DNA of 64,000 nt from Rhizobium sp. BT04 (GTDB lineage: Bacteria; Pseudomonadota; Alphaproteobacteria; Rhizobiales; Rhizobiaceae). The position numbers and the translations under genes are program-made. The notes below the pieces were generated by a model. The model did not search any database. It saw only the letters and a program-made list of their open reading frames with translations, and was not told the DNA's origin. Of this stretch, positions 9,495-17,875 are shown piece by piece. Each line of letters begins with the position of its first letter. Within the stretch, counting starts at the first letter, position 1. Location: assembly GCF_030053135.1 (NCBI RefSeq), contig NZ_CP125652.1, forward strand, positions 62,001 to 126,000, read 5' to 3'.

Positions 9495-10514
9495 TCAGAC
9501 CATTGCGCTGATGTCCATGTCCTCAAACAGCGCTGCCGACAGATCGGCAATCTCGTCATGAACGGCGGCGCGCTCGATCCCCGGAGGATCGGTAAAGAGT
9601 TCTGCCGCAAAGGCGAGGCCAAGCGCCGAGCCCTCCGGCACGAAGACATAATGTCCAAGGCCGCCGCCGAAGATTTTAAGTGCGCTGCGCTTGAGCCGCG
9701 CATGCAGCCATGCCGAACATTCCTCAGCCGGTGCCGCCCTGTCGGCATCGCCGACCAGGATAAGGGCGGGCGCCTCGACGGCTTTCAGGCTTTCCTCGCT
9801 GAATCCGAGAACCGATCGCCCCGGCGCGCAGACGAGCGCGGCCTTGATTCTCTCGTCCCGGTACGATTTCGACATGCGCGACCATGAATCACGAAACACC
9901 TCGCTGGTGCGAAGCAGTGTGGGGATATGATCGGCAAGGTCAGGAAATTCCCTTGGTCCGCGTGCGCCACCCGGCTTCATCCTGGACGGTTCGAACTGAG
10001 AGAACCGGGCGACGGCGCCAAGCAGCAGCATCACGCTATAGGCTCCGGCCGAAAATCCGGCGGCAAACACACGCGTCGTATCGATATGGCCGGAGAGATC
10101 GCCGAGCCAGTCATCATGCCGGTCGAGCATGTAGCTCAGATCCGGCGCCCGCTCCCAAAGACAGGCGAAGCCTTCAGCGCGATAGGGCTCGATGCCGGTA
10201 TTGCCGTGATGGCTGACGCCGAGCGCGGCAAACCCGCGATCGACCAGGCGTCGCGCCAGCCACTCCAGCCCGGCCGCAGATCCGCCCGTGCCGTGCGACA
10301 GAAGTACCAAGGGATAGGGTCTGGCCGCCGGCCGAATGGGTGCATCGCGAGCGATCGCCGCCTTCTGGAACCAGCTTCTTTCCGCCGTATCGCTTTCCCG
10401 CGCGTCATCGGCAGTGGGATACCACAGCGACCAGCTGATGGGTCTGGGGCCGTCTGCGTCCCAGTTCGACCTGTTCTCGTCGTAGAGGACGCCGTCGCGA
10501 AAGCCGAGTTTCAT
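9495..10514 (-). CDS. Alpha/beta hydrolase, dienelactone-hydrolase-like
   Basis: About 339 residues with an alpha/beta-hydrolase fold. Visible features are the oxyanion region in VLLSHGTGGSAAGLEW, the nucleophile elbow GFSAGAY with catalytic Ser, the acid-strand Asp in LILVGDADRAAP and a late His in GGLGHYVF. No signal peptide with this start. The frame extends upstream to 10589, but MKLGFRDG at 10514 has AGAGG upstream and avoids a 41-base overlap with the next gene. The substrate is unknown; similar proteins are annotated as predicted dienelactone hydrolases. The gene lies downstream of a secreted-protein gene and nadK on the same strand. Confidence 0.8.
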   Translation of the reverse strand: MKLGFRDGVLYDENRSNWDADGPRPISWSLWYPTADDARESDTAERSWFQKAAIARDAPIRPAARPYPLVLLSHGTGGSAAGLEWLARRLVDRGFAALGVSHHGNTGIEPYRAEGFACLWERAPDLSYMLDRHDDWLGDLSGHIDTTRVFAAGFSAGAYSVMLLLGAVARFSQFEPSRMKPGGARGPREFPDLADHIPTLLRTSEVFRDSWSRMSKSYRDERIKAALVCAPGRSVLGFSEESLKAVEAPALILVGDADRAAPAEECSAWLHARLKRSALKIFGGGLGHYVFVPEGSALGLAFAAELFTDPPGIERAAVHDEIADLSAALFEDMDISAMV

Positions 10515-10548
10515 CGCCTGGATGCCTCTCCGAACAGCTCCCGGCCGT

Positions 10549-11058
10549 TCAATTCGTCGCCTTCTCCACGGTGATGTCACCGAATTCATCGATCAGCACG
10601 GTCCAGCCATCCGGCTCGGCGGCAGGGTCGGTCTTCAGATAGATCGTGGCGAACAGCCCCGGCTCCTTGATGATGCCGTTCGAATTCTCGGGGCGTATAT
10701 CCGTTACGTAAGGCTTGAGATCGCTGATCTCCTGCAGCTCGACGGTCGAGGTGATCGCCGGGCCGGTGTCGGTCTGGGCAATCTGCTGCAGATAGACCTT
10801 CGAGGTCCTGTCCGCCTGGCGGACGGCAAAGAGCTTGTAATAGCCGTGGCGCTGCGTGGCCTTTACCTCGGGGTTGGCAACGCTCTCGGCGCCCCCGGGC
10901 GCCCGCTCGACATCAGGTGCGTTGCCGTCGTCCTGCCAGTAGCCGGTGCTGGTCGCGAAAATCACCGATGCCGGCAGGATGGCGTCCTGCGCCGGTAAGG
11001 CTGCGGCCGACCACCCGATGAGAAATACGGTGGTCATCAATGTCAGACGCATTGCCAT
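10549..11058 (-). CDS. Hypothetical secreted protein
   Basis: 169 residues. A signal peptide is clear (MRLTLMTTVFLIGWSAAALPAQD). The mature part carries no family I recognise; it holds an acidic WTVLIDEFGDITVE ending and a central YYKLFAVRQ block. ATG at 11058 has AAGGA 9 bases upstream and begins 5 bases after the nadK stop, suggesting co-transcription with nadK. A start six bases further in (11052) is possible. Confidence 0.6.
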   Translation of the reverse strand: MAMRLTLMTTVFLIGWSAAALPAQDAILPASVIFATSTGYWQDDGNAPDVERAPGGAESVANPEVKATQRHGYYKLFAVRQADRTSKVYLQQIAQTDTGPAITSTVELQEISDLKPYVTDIRPENSNGIIKEPGLFATIYLKTDPAAEPDGWTVLIDEFGDITVEKATN

Positions 11059-11062
11059 TGTC

Positions 11063-11836
11063 TCAATCCTTGAACTGCTCGGCAAGAATACGGTCGGACC
11101 AGGAGCGGTCGGGATCGGAAAGGATGCGCGCCGTCATATGCTCCGACTGGGCGATGCGGACATGCAGCACCGATTTGACCTCGGTATTGTCGGCCACCGC
11201 GTTCACCGGCCGCTTCACCGGTTCGAGGACGTCGATATCGACGGTCACCCTGTTCGGAAGCAGTGCGCCCCTCCAGCGCCGCGGCCGGAAAGCACTGACC
11301 GGCGTCATGGCGAGTAGCGGCGCCTCGAGTGGCAGGATCGGGCCATGGGCGGAAAGATTATAGGCCGTCGACCCGGCAGGGGTCGCCACCATCAGCCCGT
11401 CGCAGATCAGTTCCTCCAGGCGCACGCGCCCGTCTATCGTGACCCTCAAATTGGCCGCCTGATAGGACTGCCGGAAAAGATAGACCTCGTTGATGGCGAG
11501 CGCCGTCGAATTGGTGCCGTCGGCGTTGGCCGTCGTCATCTGCAATGGGTGAAAGACGTTTTCGACGGCGAGGCAGATTCGCTCCTGAAGGTGTTCGCTG
11601 CGATAATCGTTCATCAGGAAGCCGACCGAACCGCGATTCATGCCGTAAACCAGCTTGCCGGAGTTCATGGTGTGGTGCAGCGTCTGCAGCATGAAACCGT
11701 CGCCGCCGAGCGCGACGATGACATCGGCTTCATCAGCGGGGACGTCGCCATAGATGCGAATCAACTCCTCGCGCGCGGCAAGCGCCTCCGTCGTGGGTGA
11801 GGCGAGAAAGGAAAGCGTCTGAAATGAACGGCCCAT
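11063..11836 (-). CDS. nadK: NAD kinase
   Basis: 257-residue ATP-NAD kinase making NADP. The diagnostic GGDG motif (VALGGDGFMLQTLH) and the NE/D motif region (LAINEVYL) are present. The ATP/NAD pocket motif is seen as DGLMVATPAGSTAYNLSA. Length fits the short alphaproteobacterial form. The start MGRSFQTLSFLAS at 11836 is the conserved one. It is the first gene of a likely three-gene minus-strand unit with the secreted protein and hydrolase. Confidence 0.96.
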   Translation of the reverse strand: MGRSFQTLSFLASPTTEALAAREELIRIYGDVPADEADVIVALGGDGFMLQTLHHTMNSGKLVYGMNRGSVGFLMNDYRSEHLQERICLAVENVFHPLQMTTANADGTNSTALAINEVYLFRQSYQAANLRVTIDGRVRLEELICDGLMVATPAGSTAYNLSAHGPILPLEAPLLAMTPVSAFRPRRWRGALLPNRVTVDIDVLEPVKRPVNAVADNTEVKSVLHVRIAQSEHMTARILSDPDRSWSDRILAEQFKD

Positions 11837-11991
11837 GCAATGCCCTTTGTGATGCTGCTCTAGCTAAAGGATAAAGGGCTGGCGCGACAAGGCCGTTTTC
11901 TCTAGCCAAGCCTTTTGAGGGCCAGCCGACCTCCACACAGACACGAATTTTCCTTTACAGAATCATAGAATCTGCTAGTTGGGCAATTATT

Positions 11992-12067
<76 letters not shown>

Positions 12068-12281
12068 GCCTACGCTCCGTGAGCTTTGGCTCGGCAAGCC
12101 GGAGGGCGCAGCTAAGCGGAGGCACACCGCTTTCTCCAGGTTCGACGTTGTCGCTTGATCGCACTCGGCAGATTTTTTCAAATAGCAAGTATCGCTTGAT
12201 GAACCGCGCGTGAAGGGTTGCTTCAGCGCCAATTCAGCCGCATCCGCCTATCTTCGCCTCATCATCAATGAGGAAACAGCC

Positions 12282-12605
12282 ATGAAGCTCGCACATCTCT
12301 TTCTCGCCGCAACCATATCCGTCGGTGCGGCTTTCGCTTCCGTCGCTCCGGCAGCGGCCATGCCGGCCGAGCGGCCCGCGGTGACGGCGCAGGGCGATAT
12401 CATTCAAGTTCGTGATGGCTGGCGACGGGATCGCGACCGCGACGACCGTGACGACGGTGGCTGGCGCGATGAGCGCGATTGGCGCCGCTCCGATTGGCGC
12501 GATGACCGCCGTCATTGGCGGCGGTGGCGTGCCGAGCGTTGGCAGGAACGTCGCGAGTGGCGTGATTACGATCGCGGCATCCCGTTCTGGCTCTACCGCG
12601 GCTGA
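12282..12605 (+). CDS. Exported Arg/Asp/Trp-rich small protein
   Basis: 107 residues. A clear signal peptide (MKLAHLFLAATISVGAAFA) ends at an AAA-M site near residue 27. The mature part is a low-complexity run of Arg, Asp and Trp (WRRDRDRDDRDDGGWRDERD), ending in GIPFWLYRG. Such highly charged small exported proteins are common and uncharacterised in rhizobia. ATG at 12282 is chosen over the upstream frame because it gives the signal peptide and has GAGGAAA upstream. A terminator follows 4 bases after the stop. Confidence 0.75.
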   Translation: MKLAHLFLAATISVGAAFASVAPAAAMPAERPAVTAQGDIIQVRDGWRRDRDRDDRDDGGWRDERDWRRSDWRDDRRHWRRWRAERWQERREWRDYDRGIPFWLYRG

Positions 12606-12609
12606 CGAT

Positions 12610-12637
12610 AAAGGCCCGGATCATCCGGGCCTTTTTT
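12610..12637 (+). terminator. Rho-independent terminator
   Basis: An 11-bp perfect stem AAAGGCCCGGA/TCCGGGCCTTT with a 3-base loop and a T6 run, directly after the exported protein. The T-run touches the stop codon of the convergent small membrane gene. Confidence 0.9.
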
Positions 12638-12774
12638 CAATGCGTGACGGGTTCGTTGACGCTTGCTTCGATCCTGTCGCCATTGCCGGTCTGTCCGGCG
12701 CCCGACGGCGACATCATCGCGATGCTGAGCACAGAGACGATCATGAAGGCGACGACGGCGATCATTATGCGCAT
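12637..12774 (-). CDS. Small single-span membrane protein (45 aa)
   Basis: A 45-residue frame begins MRIMIAVVAFMIVSVLSIAMM, one hydrophobic helix, followed by a polar tail GAGQTGNGDRIEASVNEPVTH. GAGGA lies 10 bases upstream of the ATG. A second similar small membrane gene lies 64 bases upstream on the same strand. The call rests on helix-like composition, ribosome site and pairing; no family is known. Confidence 0.5.
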   Translation of the reverse strand: MRIMIAVVAFMIVSVLSIAMMSPSGAGQTGNGDRIEASVNEPVTH

Positions 12775-12838
12775 AGGCGTTCAATCCTCGTTCGATTCCG
12801 GGATTAACGCGTGATTGCGGTCCGCGTTCCTGCCGGGG

Positions 12839-12997
12839 TTATTGCACTGGTCCCGGCTGCGCGGCGCCGGGCGCCGTCGGCGACAGGGGATCGGGCTGGT
12901 GGATGGGATGCGAGGTGTCCACCCAGATGATACTGAGAATAATCACGACGAAGACCGAGACAAAGAGGATACCGAAAATCAGCGGTCGAATGGCCAT
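12839..12997 (-). CDS. Small single-span membrane protein (52 aa)
   Basis: 52 residues: MAIRPLIFGILFVSVFVVII opens a single transmembrane helix continuing LSIIWV, followed by a Pro-rich periplasmic tail (HQPDPLSPTAPGAAQPGP). AAGGA lies upstream. With the 45-residue gene downstream it forms a minus-strand pair of small membrane proteins of unknown role. Confidence 0.55.
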   Translation of the reverse strand: MAIRPLIFGILFVSVFVVIILSIIWVDTSHPIHQPDPLSPTAPGAAQPGPVQ

Positions 12998-13205
12998 GAT
13001 GGGGATGGTTCCTTCTTGCTTCTGACCGGTCGCTGCAACCGTTCATCGCCCGATCATAGTGTTCCGGAAGGTCTTTCCAAGGCAAAAGTGGATTTCTCCG
13101 GCATCGGGCAGGCGCTGCGGCGGCTTTGCCGGCACCGGTTTTCCCTCTGTCGCAAGGGATCGAACCATGCCAGAGATACCGAAGGATTCGGAGGCGGGAA
13201 CTCTC

Positions 13206-13943
13206 ATGAAGCGGACGATCACCACGTCGATTATCCTTGCGGCACTGATTTCCTGCGCCGGAGCGTCCGAAACACCAGCCCCTTTCGACAGGCCGGTGAA
13301 AGTGGATGTCGTCGCGCTGCCGAAGGACGAACTCAATCCCGATGCAAAGCCGAAGATCACCTGCAGCCGCTATCCCACCTTCATGGTCAAGGAGGTCGAT
13401 CTCGGCGAGGTCGGCGCCGAAAGGCTGGCGCTGCTGGCCGCCGATGCGCCCTGTGAGCGCGCCGGCGACCGCGAGCGGGTGATCGACGACGATACTGCCG
13501 GTTACCTCATGGGCGTCAGCGGCGGCTTCGTCTTCTTCCGCGCGGCGGATGGATGGAACGGCGGGCTGCCCTTCGTCGTCTACGACGCGGCGACGGGCGA
13601 GCGGCTGCTGGATGATTCCTTCGAGGGCGATAATTTTACCGCGATCAGGAGCGGGAAGGGGGAGCTGACTCTCGATTTCCGCCGCGTCTACACCGCTTCG
13701 TGTTCGCTCTATCTCGATACTGCCTGCGCCAAGGCGATTGCGGCCGACATCGGCCTGTCACTGACGCAACTGCCGGATTGCGCCGCAGCCTACAAGGCGG
13801 AAATGAAGCGCAGCCCCGATCACGCCAGCGAAATCGAGAAACTGCCGAGCGTGATCGTCTACCCTGTCGAGGTTGCCTATGCGGCGGGCGAAACGACTCG
13901 CCGGTCCATGGATGGACGAACCACTTGCGGGACGCCCGACTGA
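13206..13943 (+). CDS. Hypothetical periplasmic protein
   Basis: 245 residues. The signal peptide MKRTITTSIILAALISCAGA ends in a Cys-Ala region that could also fit a lipoprotein box (LISC). The mature protein has six or more cysteines (TCSRYP, APCERAG, ASCSLYLDTAC, PDCAAAY, TTCGTPD), suggesting disulfides and a periplasmic location. No family recognised. ATG 13206 is chosen for the signal peptide and the GGAGG upstream; the frame itself is open from 13059. It converges with the Inh-like gene. Confidence 0.65.
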   Translation: MKRTITTSIILAALISCAGASETPAPFDRPVKVDVVALPKDELNPDAKPKITCSRYPTFMVKEVDLGEVGAERLALLAADAPCERAGDRERVIDDDTAGYLMGVSGGFVFFRAADGWNGGLPFVVYDAATGERLLDDSFEGDNFTAIRSGKGELTLDFRRVYTASCSLYLDTACAKAIAADIGLSLTQLPDCAAAYKAEMKRSPDHASEIEKLPSVIVYPVEVAYAAGETTRRSMDGRTTCGTPD

Positions 13944-13961
13944 TCAGAAAAGACTCTGGGA

Positions 13962-14654
13962 TTAGCGGCGCACCAGCGAAAGCGGTTTGCCGCCTTCCTC
14001 CTTCGACTTGTCGAAATTGCCGTCGGCGCGCATGGTAAAGCCAAGCGACGAACCGTCCTGACTCATCAGCGTCAGCCCGAAACCGTCGATATGCCAGACC
14101 GCGAGCTTCAGCTTAGCGACATTGGCGGCGCAGTCCCCCGAAAGTGACAGCGGCGCATTGCCCTGCGCATCGGCATGGCCATCGAGCGTCACGCCGCAGA
14201 GCCTTTCGCCGTCCGGCCTTTGCATCGTCCATGTTCCGGCCAGGCTGTCGAAGCTCGGCAGATGATCGACGCCATCGGGTGCTGATATCAGCAAAAGCGG
14301 CGTACCGTCTTGCGTCTTCATCGGCGAGCCCTCGTTCTCAATGAAACGGGCAAGCACCTTGCGCGTCGCATCGATCAGGATGACGCCGCCATTGCCGTCG
14401 AAATTCCAGGCATAGGCTTCGGCAAGCGAAGGCAGCGGCTTGCTGCAGGCGTCCTGGCCGGAGAGCGAATAGCCGCCGATCGTCTGATCGGTTTGCAGCG
14501 TCATCCGGCATCCGGCTTGGCCGTTTTCCGGGGCAATGAGATAGGTTCCGGCCTGCGCTTTGAGAATATCGGAATCGATATCCTGGCCGTATGCCAGTCC
14601 GCAGGTAAGCAACACCGCTGCCGAAGCCGTGAGTCGAGGGATGAGACGGATCAT
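13962..14654 (-). CDS. Secreted protein with AprI/Inh protease-inhibitor-like repeats
   Basis: 230 residues with a signal peptide (MIRLIPRLTASAAVLLTCGLAYG). Two similar beta-barrel-like halves follow. The second reads LAGTWTMQRPDGERLCGVTL, with a paired Cys in LSGDCAANV and a closing Trp-containing strand. The AGxW...C.V.L pattern with a later C is that of the Inh/AprI metalloprotease-inhibitor fold, also used by the Brucella Omp19 family. The first half (QAGTYLI...GCRMTL...DACSKPL) is a degenerate copy. Function is inferred by fold only. It sits 24 bases downstream of rlmB on the same strand. Confidence 0.65.
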   Translation of the reverse strand: MIRLIPRLTASAAVLLTCGLAYGQDIDSDILKAQAGTYLIAPENGQAGCRMTLQTDQTIGGYSLSGQDACSKPLPSLAEAYAWNFDGNGGVILIDATRKVLARFIENEGSPMKTQDGTPLLLISAPDGVDHLPSFDSLAGTWTMQRPDGERLCGVTLDGHADAQGNAPLSLSGDCAANVAKLKLAVWHIDGFGLTLMSQDGSSLGFTMRADGNFDKSKEEGGKPLSLVRR

Positions 14655-14678
14655 GACATTCCCTTTGCCGCAGCCAGC

Positions 14679-15569
14679 CTATGCCTTCAGGTGGAGCCGC
14701 GCCGCATACAGCGCGATCGCCGCCGCATTCGAGACGTTGAGCGATTTGATCGCGCCCGGCATATCGAGACGGGCAAGGGCGTTGACGGTTTCCCGCGTCT
14801 TCTGCCGCAGGCCCTTGCCCTCGGAACCGAGCACCAACGCCAGCTTCTCGCCGGAGAAGGTGCCTTCGAGCGGGGCCGGTCCTTCCGAATCGAGGCCGAT
14901 GGTGGAGAAGCCGAGCTTATGCAATTCGCCGAGCGCATCGGCGAGATTGGTGACCTGTATATAAGGGATGAGTTCCAGTGCGCCGGAGGCGGATTTGGCG
15001 AGCACGCCGGATTCGGTCGGGCTATGTCTCTGAGTGGTGATGACGGCGCCGGCATTGAAGGCAACGGCCGAGCGCATGATCGCGCCGACATTGTGCGGAT
15101 CGGTGACCTGATCGAGGACGAGCAGGAGAGGGCTGTCCTTCAGCGCTTCGAGCCGGCGGACCGGCAGCGGCCGCGTCTCCAGCATGACGCCCTGATGGAT
15201 CGCCTCGGGGCCGAGCACCTTATCGATCTCCTGCGGCGAGACGATCTCGAAGGGAATACCGAGCGTTTCCAAGTCGACTTCGAGCCGTGCCAGCGCGTTC
15301 TGCGTCGTAAACAGCTTGATCTTCTTGCGCTCGGGATTGTCGAGGGCGGCGCGCACCGTATGCAGGCCGTAGAGATGCACCTGATCGGGCGCCAGCGCCG
15401 GCGGCTTCCAGTCCTCGCCCCCACGCCTGCGCTTCTGCGGCTGAGGTGTCGGAATCTCGCCGCGTTCGCGCTTGGCGTCACGGTGCGCGCGCCGCAGCGT
15501 GGCGTAATGCGTATCCTTGGCGGATGGGTCTGTCGCGGGCTTGCCGCCGGATTTCTTGTCTTTGCTCAT
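14679..15569 (-). CDS. rlmB: TrmH/SpoU-family RNA 2'-O-methyltransferase (RlmB-type)
   Basis: 296 residues. A basic disordered N-terminus (about 1-60) leads into a substrate-binding domain (LYGLHTVRAALDNPERK) and the SPOUT domain. The three SpoU motifs are visible: LVLDQVTDPHNVGAIMRSA (motif 1), LVLGSEGKGL (motif 2) and SLNVSNAAAIALY (motif 3), forming the knot and SAM site. The best-known homologue methylates 23S rRNA G2251. The long basic leader is common in alphaproteobacteria. It is divergent from the tRNA-Tyr/Gly unit. Confidence 0.9.
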   Translation of the reverse strand: MSKDKKSGGKPATDPSAKDTHYATLRRAHRDAKRERGEIPTPQPQKRRRGGEDWKPPALAPDQVHLYGLHTVRAALDNPERKKIKLFTTQNALARLEVDLETLGIPFEIVSPQEIDKVLGPEAIHQGVMLETRPLPVRRLEALKDSPLLLVLDQVTDPHNVGAIMRSAVAFNAGAVITTQRHSPTESGVLAKSASGALELIPYIQVTNLADALGELHKLGFSTIGLDSEGPAPLEGTFSGEKLALVLGSEGKGLRQKTRETVNALARLDMPGAIKSLNVSNAAAIALYAARLHLKA

Positions 15570-15671
15570 GCGGCTTTATAGCCACGCGGCTCGCCGCCGC
15601 ATAGGCTTTCTTTCATGTGCCGGCTTTCGGCGAAGAATGAAATTTTTCGTGTTTTTTCCGTTGTCATCGTG

Positions 15672-15700
15672 TTGACAGACTGAAATGCTCCGGTCATATA
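15672..15700 (+). promoter_or_regulatory. Sigma70 promoter of the tRNA-Tyr/tRNA-Gly unit
   Basis: TTGACA (15672-15677), 17-base spacer, CATATA (15695-15700), close to the rhizobial CTTGAC-N17-CTATAT form. It lies about 70 bases before the tRNA-Tyr 5' end. Confidence 0.8.
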
Positions 15701-15772
15701 CGCGGCGCAGACGACAGGCGGCAACGCTTCGAAGTCTGACAAACTTGGTCTTCTAGATCCGGACGAAAAACT

Positions 15773-15857
15773 GGAGAGATGCCCGAGTGGTTAAAGGGGA
15801 CGGACTGTAAATCCGTTGGCTCAGCCTACGTTGGTTCAAATCCAACTCTCTCCACCA
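15773..15857 (+). tRNA. tRNA-Tyr (GTA)
   Basis: An 85-nt class II tRNA with acceptor GGAGAGA/TCTCTCC, anticodon loop CTGTAAA giving GTA, a long variable arm (TTGGCTCAGCCTACG region), TTCAAAT T-loop and encoded CCA. tRNA-Gly follows 24 bases later. Confidence 0.95.
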
Positions 15858-15881
15858 TTCGTCATCGGATCGGACCATCCC

Positions 15882-15955
15882 GCGGGTATAGCTCAATGGT
15901 AGAGCAGCAGCCTTCCAAGCTGAATACGCGGGTTCGATTCCCGCTACCCGCTCCA
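15882..15955 (+). tRNA. tRNA-Gly (TCC), prophage target
   Basis: A 74-nt cloverleaf with acceptor GCGGGTA/TACCCGC, anticodon loop CTTCCAA giving TCC, TTCGATT T-loop and encoded CCA at 15953-15955. The integrase gene begins 136 bases downstream, making the 3' half of this tRNA the likely attB core that the phage restores. Confidence 0.95.
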
Positions 15956-15960
15956 CATTC
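15930..15960 (+). other. Putative attL core at the tRNA-Gly 3' end
   Basis: Tyrosine integrases commonly use the T-arm/CCA end of a tRNA gene as attB, and the integrase is adjacent. The exact core cannot be defined because the right junction is outside the window. Two TGTGCCCCA copies at about 16047-16064, between the tRNA and int, could be arm-type integrase sites. Confidence 0.5.
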
Positions 15961-16090
15961 CCCGCCTTTTATTGCCTTTAACTAATTGATTTTGCTGCGT
16001 TTTATTCAAGGCTCTACGCGTGGTCTTGACATTTTTCGCCAATTCTGTGCCCCATTGTGTGCCCCAAACTGCGCCACAAGGGTTTTGCAC

Positions 16091-17458
16091 ATGCCGAAAG
16101 GCCCCCGGAAAAAGCCTAACCATGCCGATCGTTTCCTGACCCCGCGGGGTGGGATCTTCTATTACAAGCGCCGGGTGCCGGCGTCGGTGATGGGTCTCGA
16201 CGAGCGGGGCGAACATGTCCGAATCTCTCTCGGGACCGATGACCGCGGCAAGGCGCGCGCCATGCGCGACATCTATGAAAAGGCGGATGACGATCTCTGG
16301 GCATCCCTGACGCTCGGCGAAGGCAGCGCGATCGAGCGATATCACAACACTGTGAAAACGGCGCAGGCGCTCGGCTTCAATTACCGGCCAGCGGCCGAGG
16401 TGGCGAACGAAAGCCTGGCGAACATTCTTGCGCGGATCGATGCGCTGAAAGAGCAAGCGCCTGTCCCGGTCATCGAGGCGGGGCTTGGCGGGGTCGAGCA
16501 TCCTGAGGTCACGGTCACCGAAGCTTTCAGGATCTATTGCGACGAGATCGCGGCGCACGAGATCGCGACGAAGAGCAAAGGGCAGAAGGCGCGATGGTTG
16601 AGCGGCAAGCAGGGCGCCGTCGACAACTTCGTCGAGGTTGTCGGCGATCTGGTAATGACGGAGATCTCTCGCGCCGACGGCCACACCTATCACCAGTACT
16701 GGCGCAAGAGGATTGCGCCCGGGAAGGGCGAGGGGCCGGCAACGCACACGCCGTCTCATGGCAACCGCAGAATCGGAAACATGCGCGTGCTCTTCGATGC
16801 CTATTTCAAATATCTGGGCGAACCTGACCGGCCGAACCCTTTTGACGGGCTCTCCTACCGGGAGAAGAAGAGCAACAAGCGCAAGCGGCCGCCATTTCCG
16901 CCGGCGTGGATCACCGATACGATCCTGAAGGTCGGCGCGCTCGCCGGCCTCAATGACGAGGCGAGGGGCATCGCGCTTGTCGTCGCGCAGCTCGGCACCC
17001 GGCCGAGCGAGATCTGCAATCTTTCCCCCGAGTTCATCATTCTCGATCATGAGGTTCCTCACCTGAAGATCGAGCCGCGCGACGATCCCGAGGATCCTCG
17101 TGAGATCAAAACCGATTCGTCGATCCGCATCGTGCCGCTGATCGGCATGGCGCTGGATGTGATGCGGAAATTCCCTAATGGCTTCCCGCGTTACAAGGAC
17201 AAGGAAAACAGCCTGTCGGCCGCATTGAATAAATACTTCAAGGAAAACGGCCTCTGCCCGACGGACAAGCATTCGATCTATTCGTTCCGCCACAGCTTCG
17301 AGGACCGGATGAAGAACACGCGCGTCGACGCCGAGCTGCGCAAGATCCTGATGGGCCATGCGCTCGATCGGCCGGAATATGGGGAGGGCGGCTCTCTCAG
17401 GCTGCGGCTGGAGGAGATTTCGAAGACGCTGCTGCCTTACGACCCTTCGATTGTTTGA
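16091..17458 (+). CDS. int: Phage tyrosine integrase
   Basis: 455 residues from ATG 16091; the frame is open from 15986 but upstream codons are non-conserved leader next to attL. An N-terminal arm/SAM-like binding region (about 10-200) precedes the catalytic domain. That domain holds R304 (LGTRPSEIC), Y397-S-F-R400 (the HxxR box, with Tyr for the first His, as in many YSxRH phage integrases), H423 (LMGHA) and nucleophile Y430 (PEYG). It would mediate insertion into and excision from tRNA-Gly. Its 3' end overlaps the last gene of the leftward operon by 62 bases, tail to tail. Confidence 0.95.
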   Translation: MPKGPRKKPNHADRFLTPRGGIFYYKRRVPASVMGLDERGEHVRISLGTDDRGKARAMRDIYEKADDDLWASLTLGEGSAIERYHNTVKTAQALGFNYRPAAEVANESLANILARIDALKEQAPVPVIEAGLGGVEHPEVTVTEAFRIYCDEIAAHEIATKSKGQKARWLSGKQGAVDNFVEVVGDLVMTEISRADGHTYHQYWRKRIAPGKGEGPATHTPSHGNRRIGNMRVLFDAYFKYLGEPDRPNPFDGLSYREKKSNKRKRPPFPPAWITDTILKVGALAGLNDEARGIALVVAQLGTRPSEICNLSPEFIILDHEVPHLKIEPRDDPEDPREIKTDSSIRIVPLIGMALDVMRKFPNGFPRYKDKENSLSAALNKYFKENGLCPTDKHSIYSFRHSFEDRMKNTRVDAELRKILMGHALDRPEYGEGGSLRLRLEEISKTLLPYDPSIV

Positions 17459-17633
17459 GGCGGGCGCGGACGGCCGCCATCTTGCCGTCGACTTCGCGGC
17501 GCGCTTCAAGTTCCTTCTCGAGCCGTTCATAGATTGGCAGCAGGGTCGGGCCTCTGGCGCCGAGGCGGACCATGAATCCGGCCAGCTTATCCAGGGCCTT
17601 TTCGATTCGGTCGGCGCTGATGTGATCGCTCAT
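17397..17633 (-). CDS. Small phage protein, unknown
   Basis: 78 residues, last gene of the leftward operon. It is helical and charged (DRIEKALDKLAGFMVRLG, PIYERLEKELEARREVDGKM) and ends in a Lys/Ala/Ser tail, suggesting a coiled-coil accessory protein. ATG 17633 overlaps the upstream stop as ATGA, which fixes the start. Its 3' end runs 62 bases into int on the opposite strand. Function unknown. Confidence 0.65.
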   Translation of the reverse strand: MSDHISADRIEKALDKLAGFMVRLGARGPTLLPIYERLEKELEARREVDGKMAAVRARLKQSKGRKAAASSKSPPAAA

Positions 17634-17875
17634 CGAATACGACCCTCCGCCTCTATACACATCAGCTTCGCCGCCAGCAGCGAGCCAGAGCGGCACGGGG
17701 CGGCAGAGATGATGGAGCGGGCGTCCGCCCAGAAACGCGCGCCACAGACGAACCTCACGTCAGCGATAGGGAACAACGCGCCGGCAGGGGTTTCTTGCGT
17801 GGCCGCAAGATCGTCGCCGCAGACCGGGCAGCGGCGTTGGGATGTGACCTTGCTGATGAAGGCAGTCTCAGCCAT
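17630..17875 (-). CDS. Small Cys-containing phage protein, unknown
   Basis: 81 residues. An N-terminal CPVC pair (QRRCPVCGDDL) and later single cysteines (RFVCGARFW, AAPCRSG) look like a small zinc-ribbon-like fold. It overlaps neighbours on both sides (ATGA below, 8 bases above), consistent with translational coupling in the leftward operon. No function can be assigned. Confidence 0.6.
   Translation of the reverse strand: MAETAFISKVTSQRRCPVCGDDLAATQETPAGALFPIADVRFVCGARFWADARSIISAAPCRSGSLLAAKLMCIEAEGRIR

Noticed and set aside
14310..15581. 423-codon plus-strand frame across rlmB and the Inh-like gene
   Set aside because: Spans two oppositely oriented real genes and their gap; no plausible domain.
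15944..17530. 528-codon minus-strand frame opposite the integrase
   Set aside because: The plus strand holds all catalytic integrase residues; the minus frame is an Arg/Asp-rich complement with no domain.
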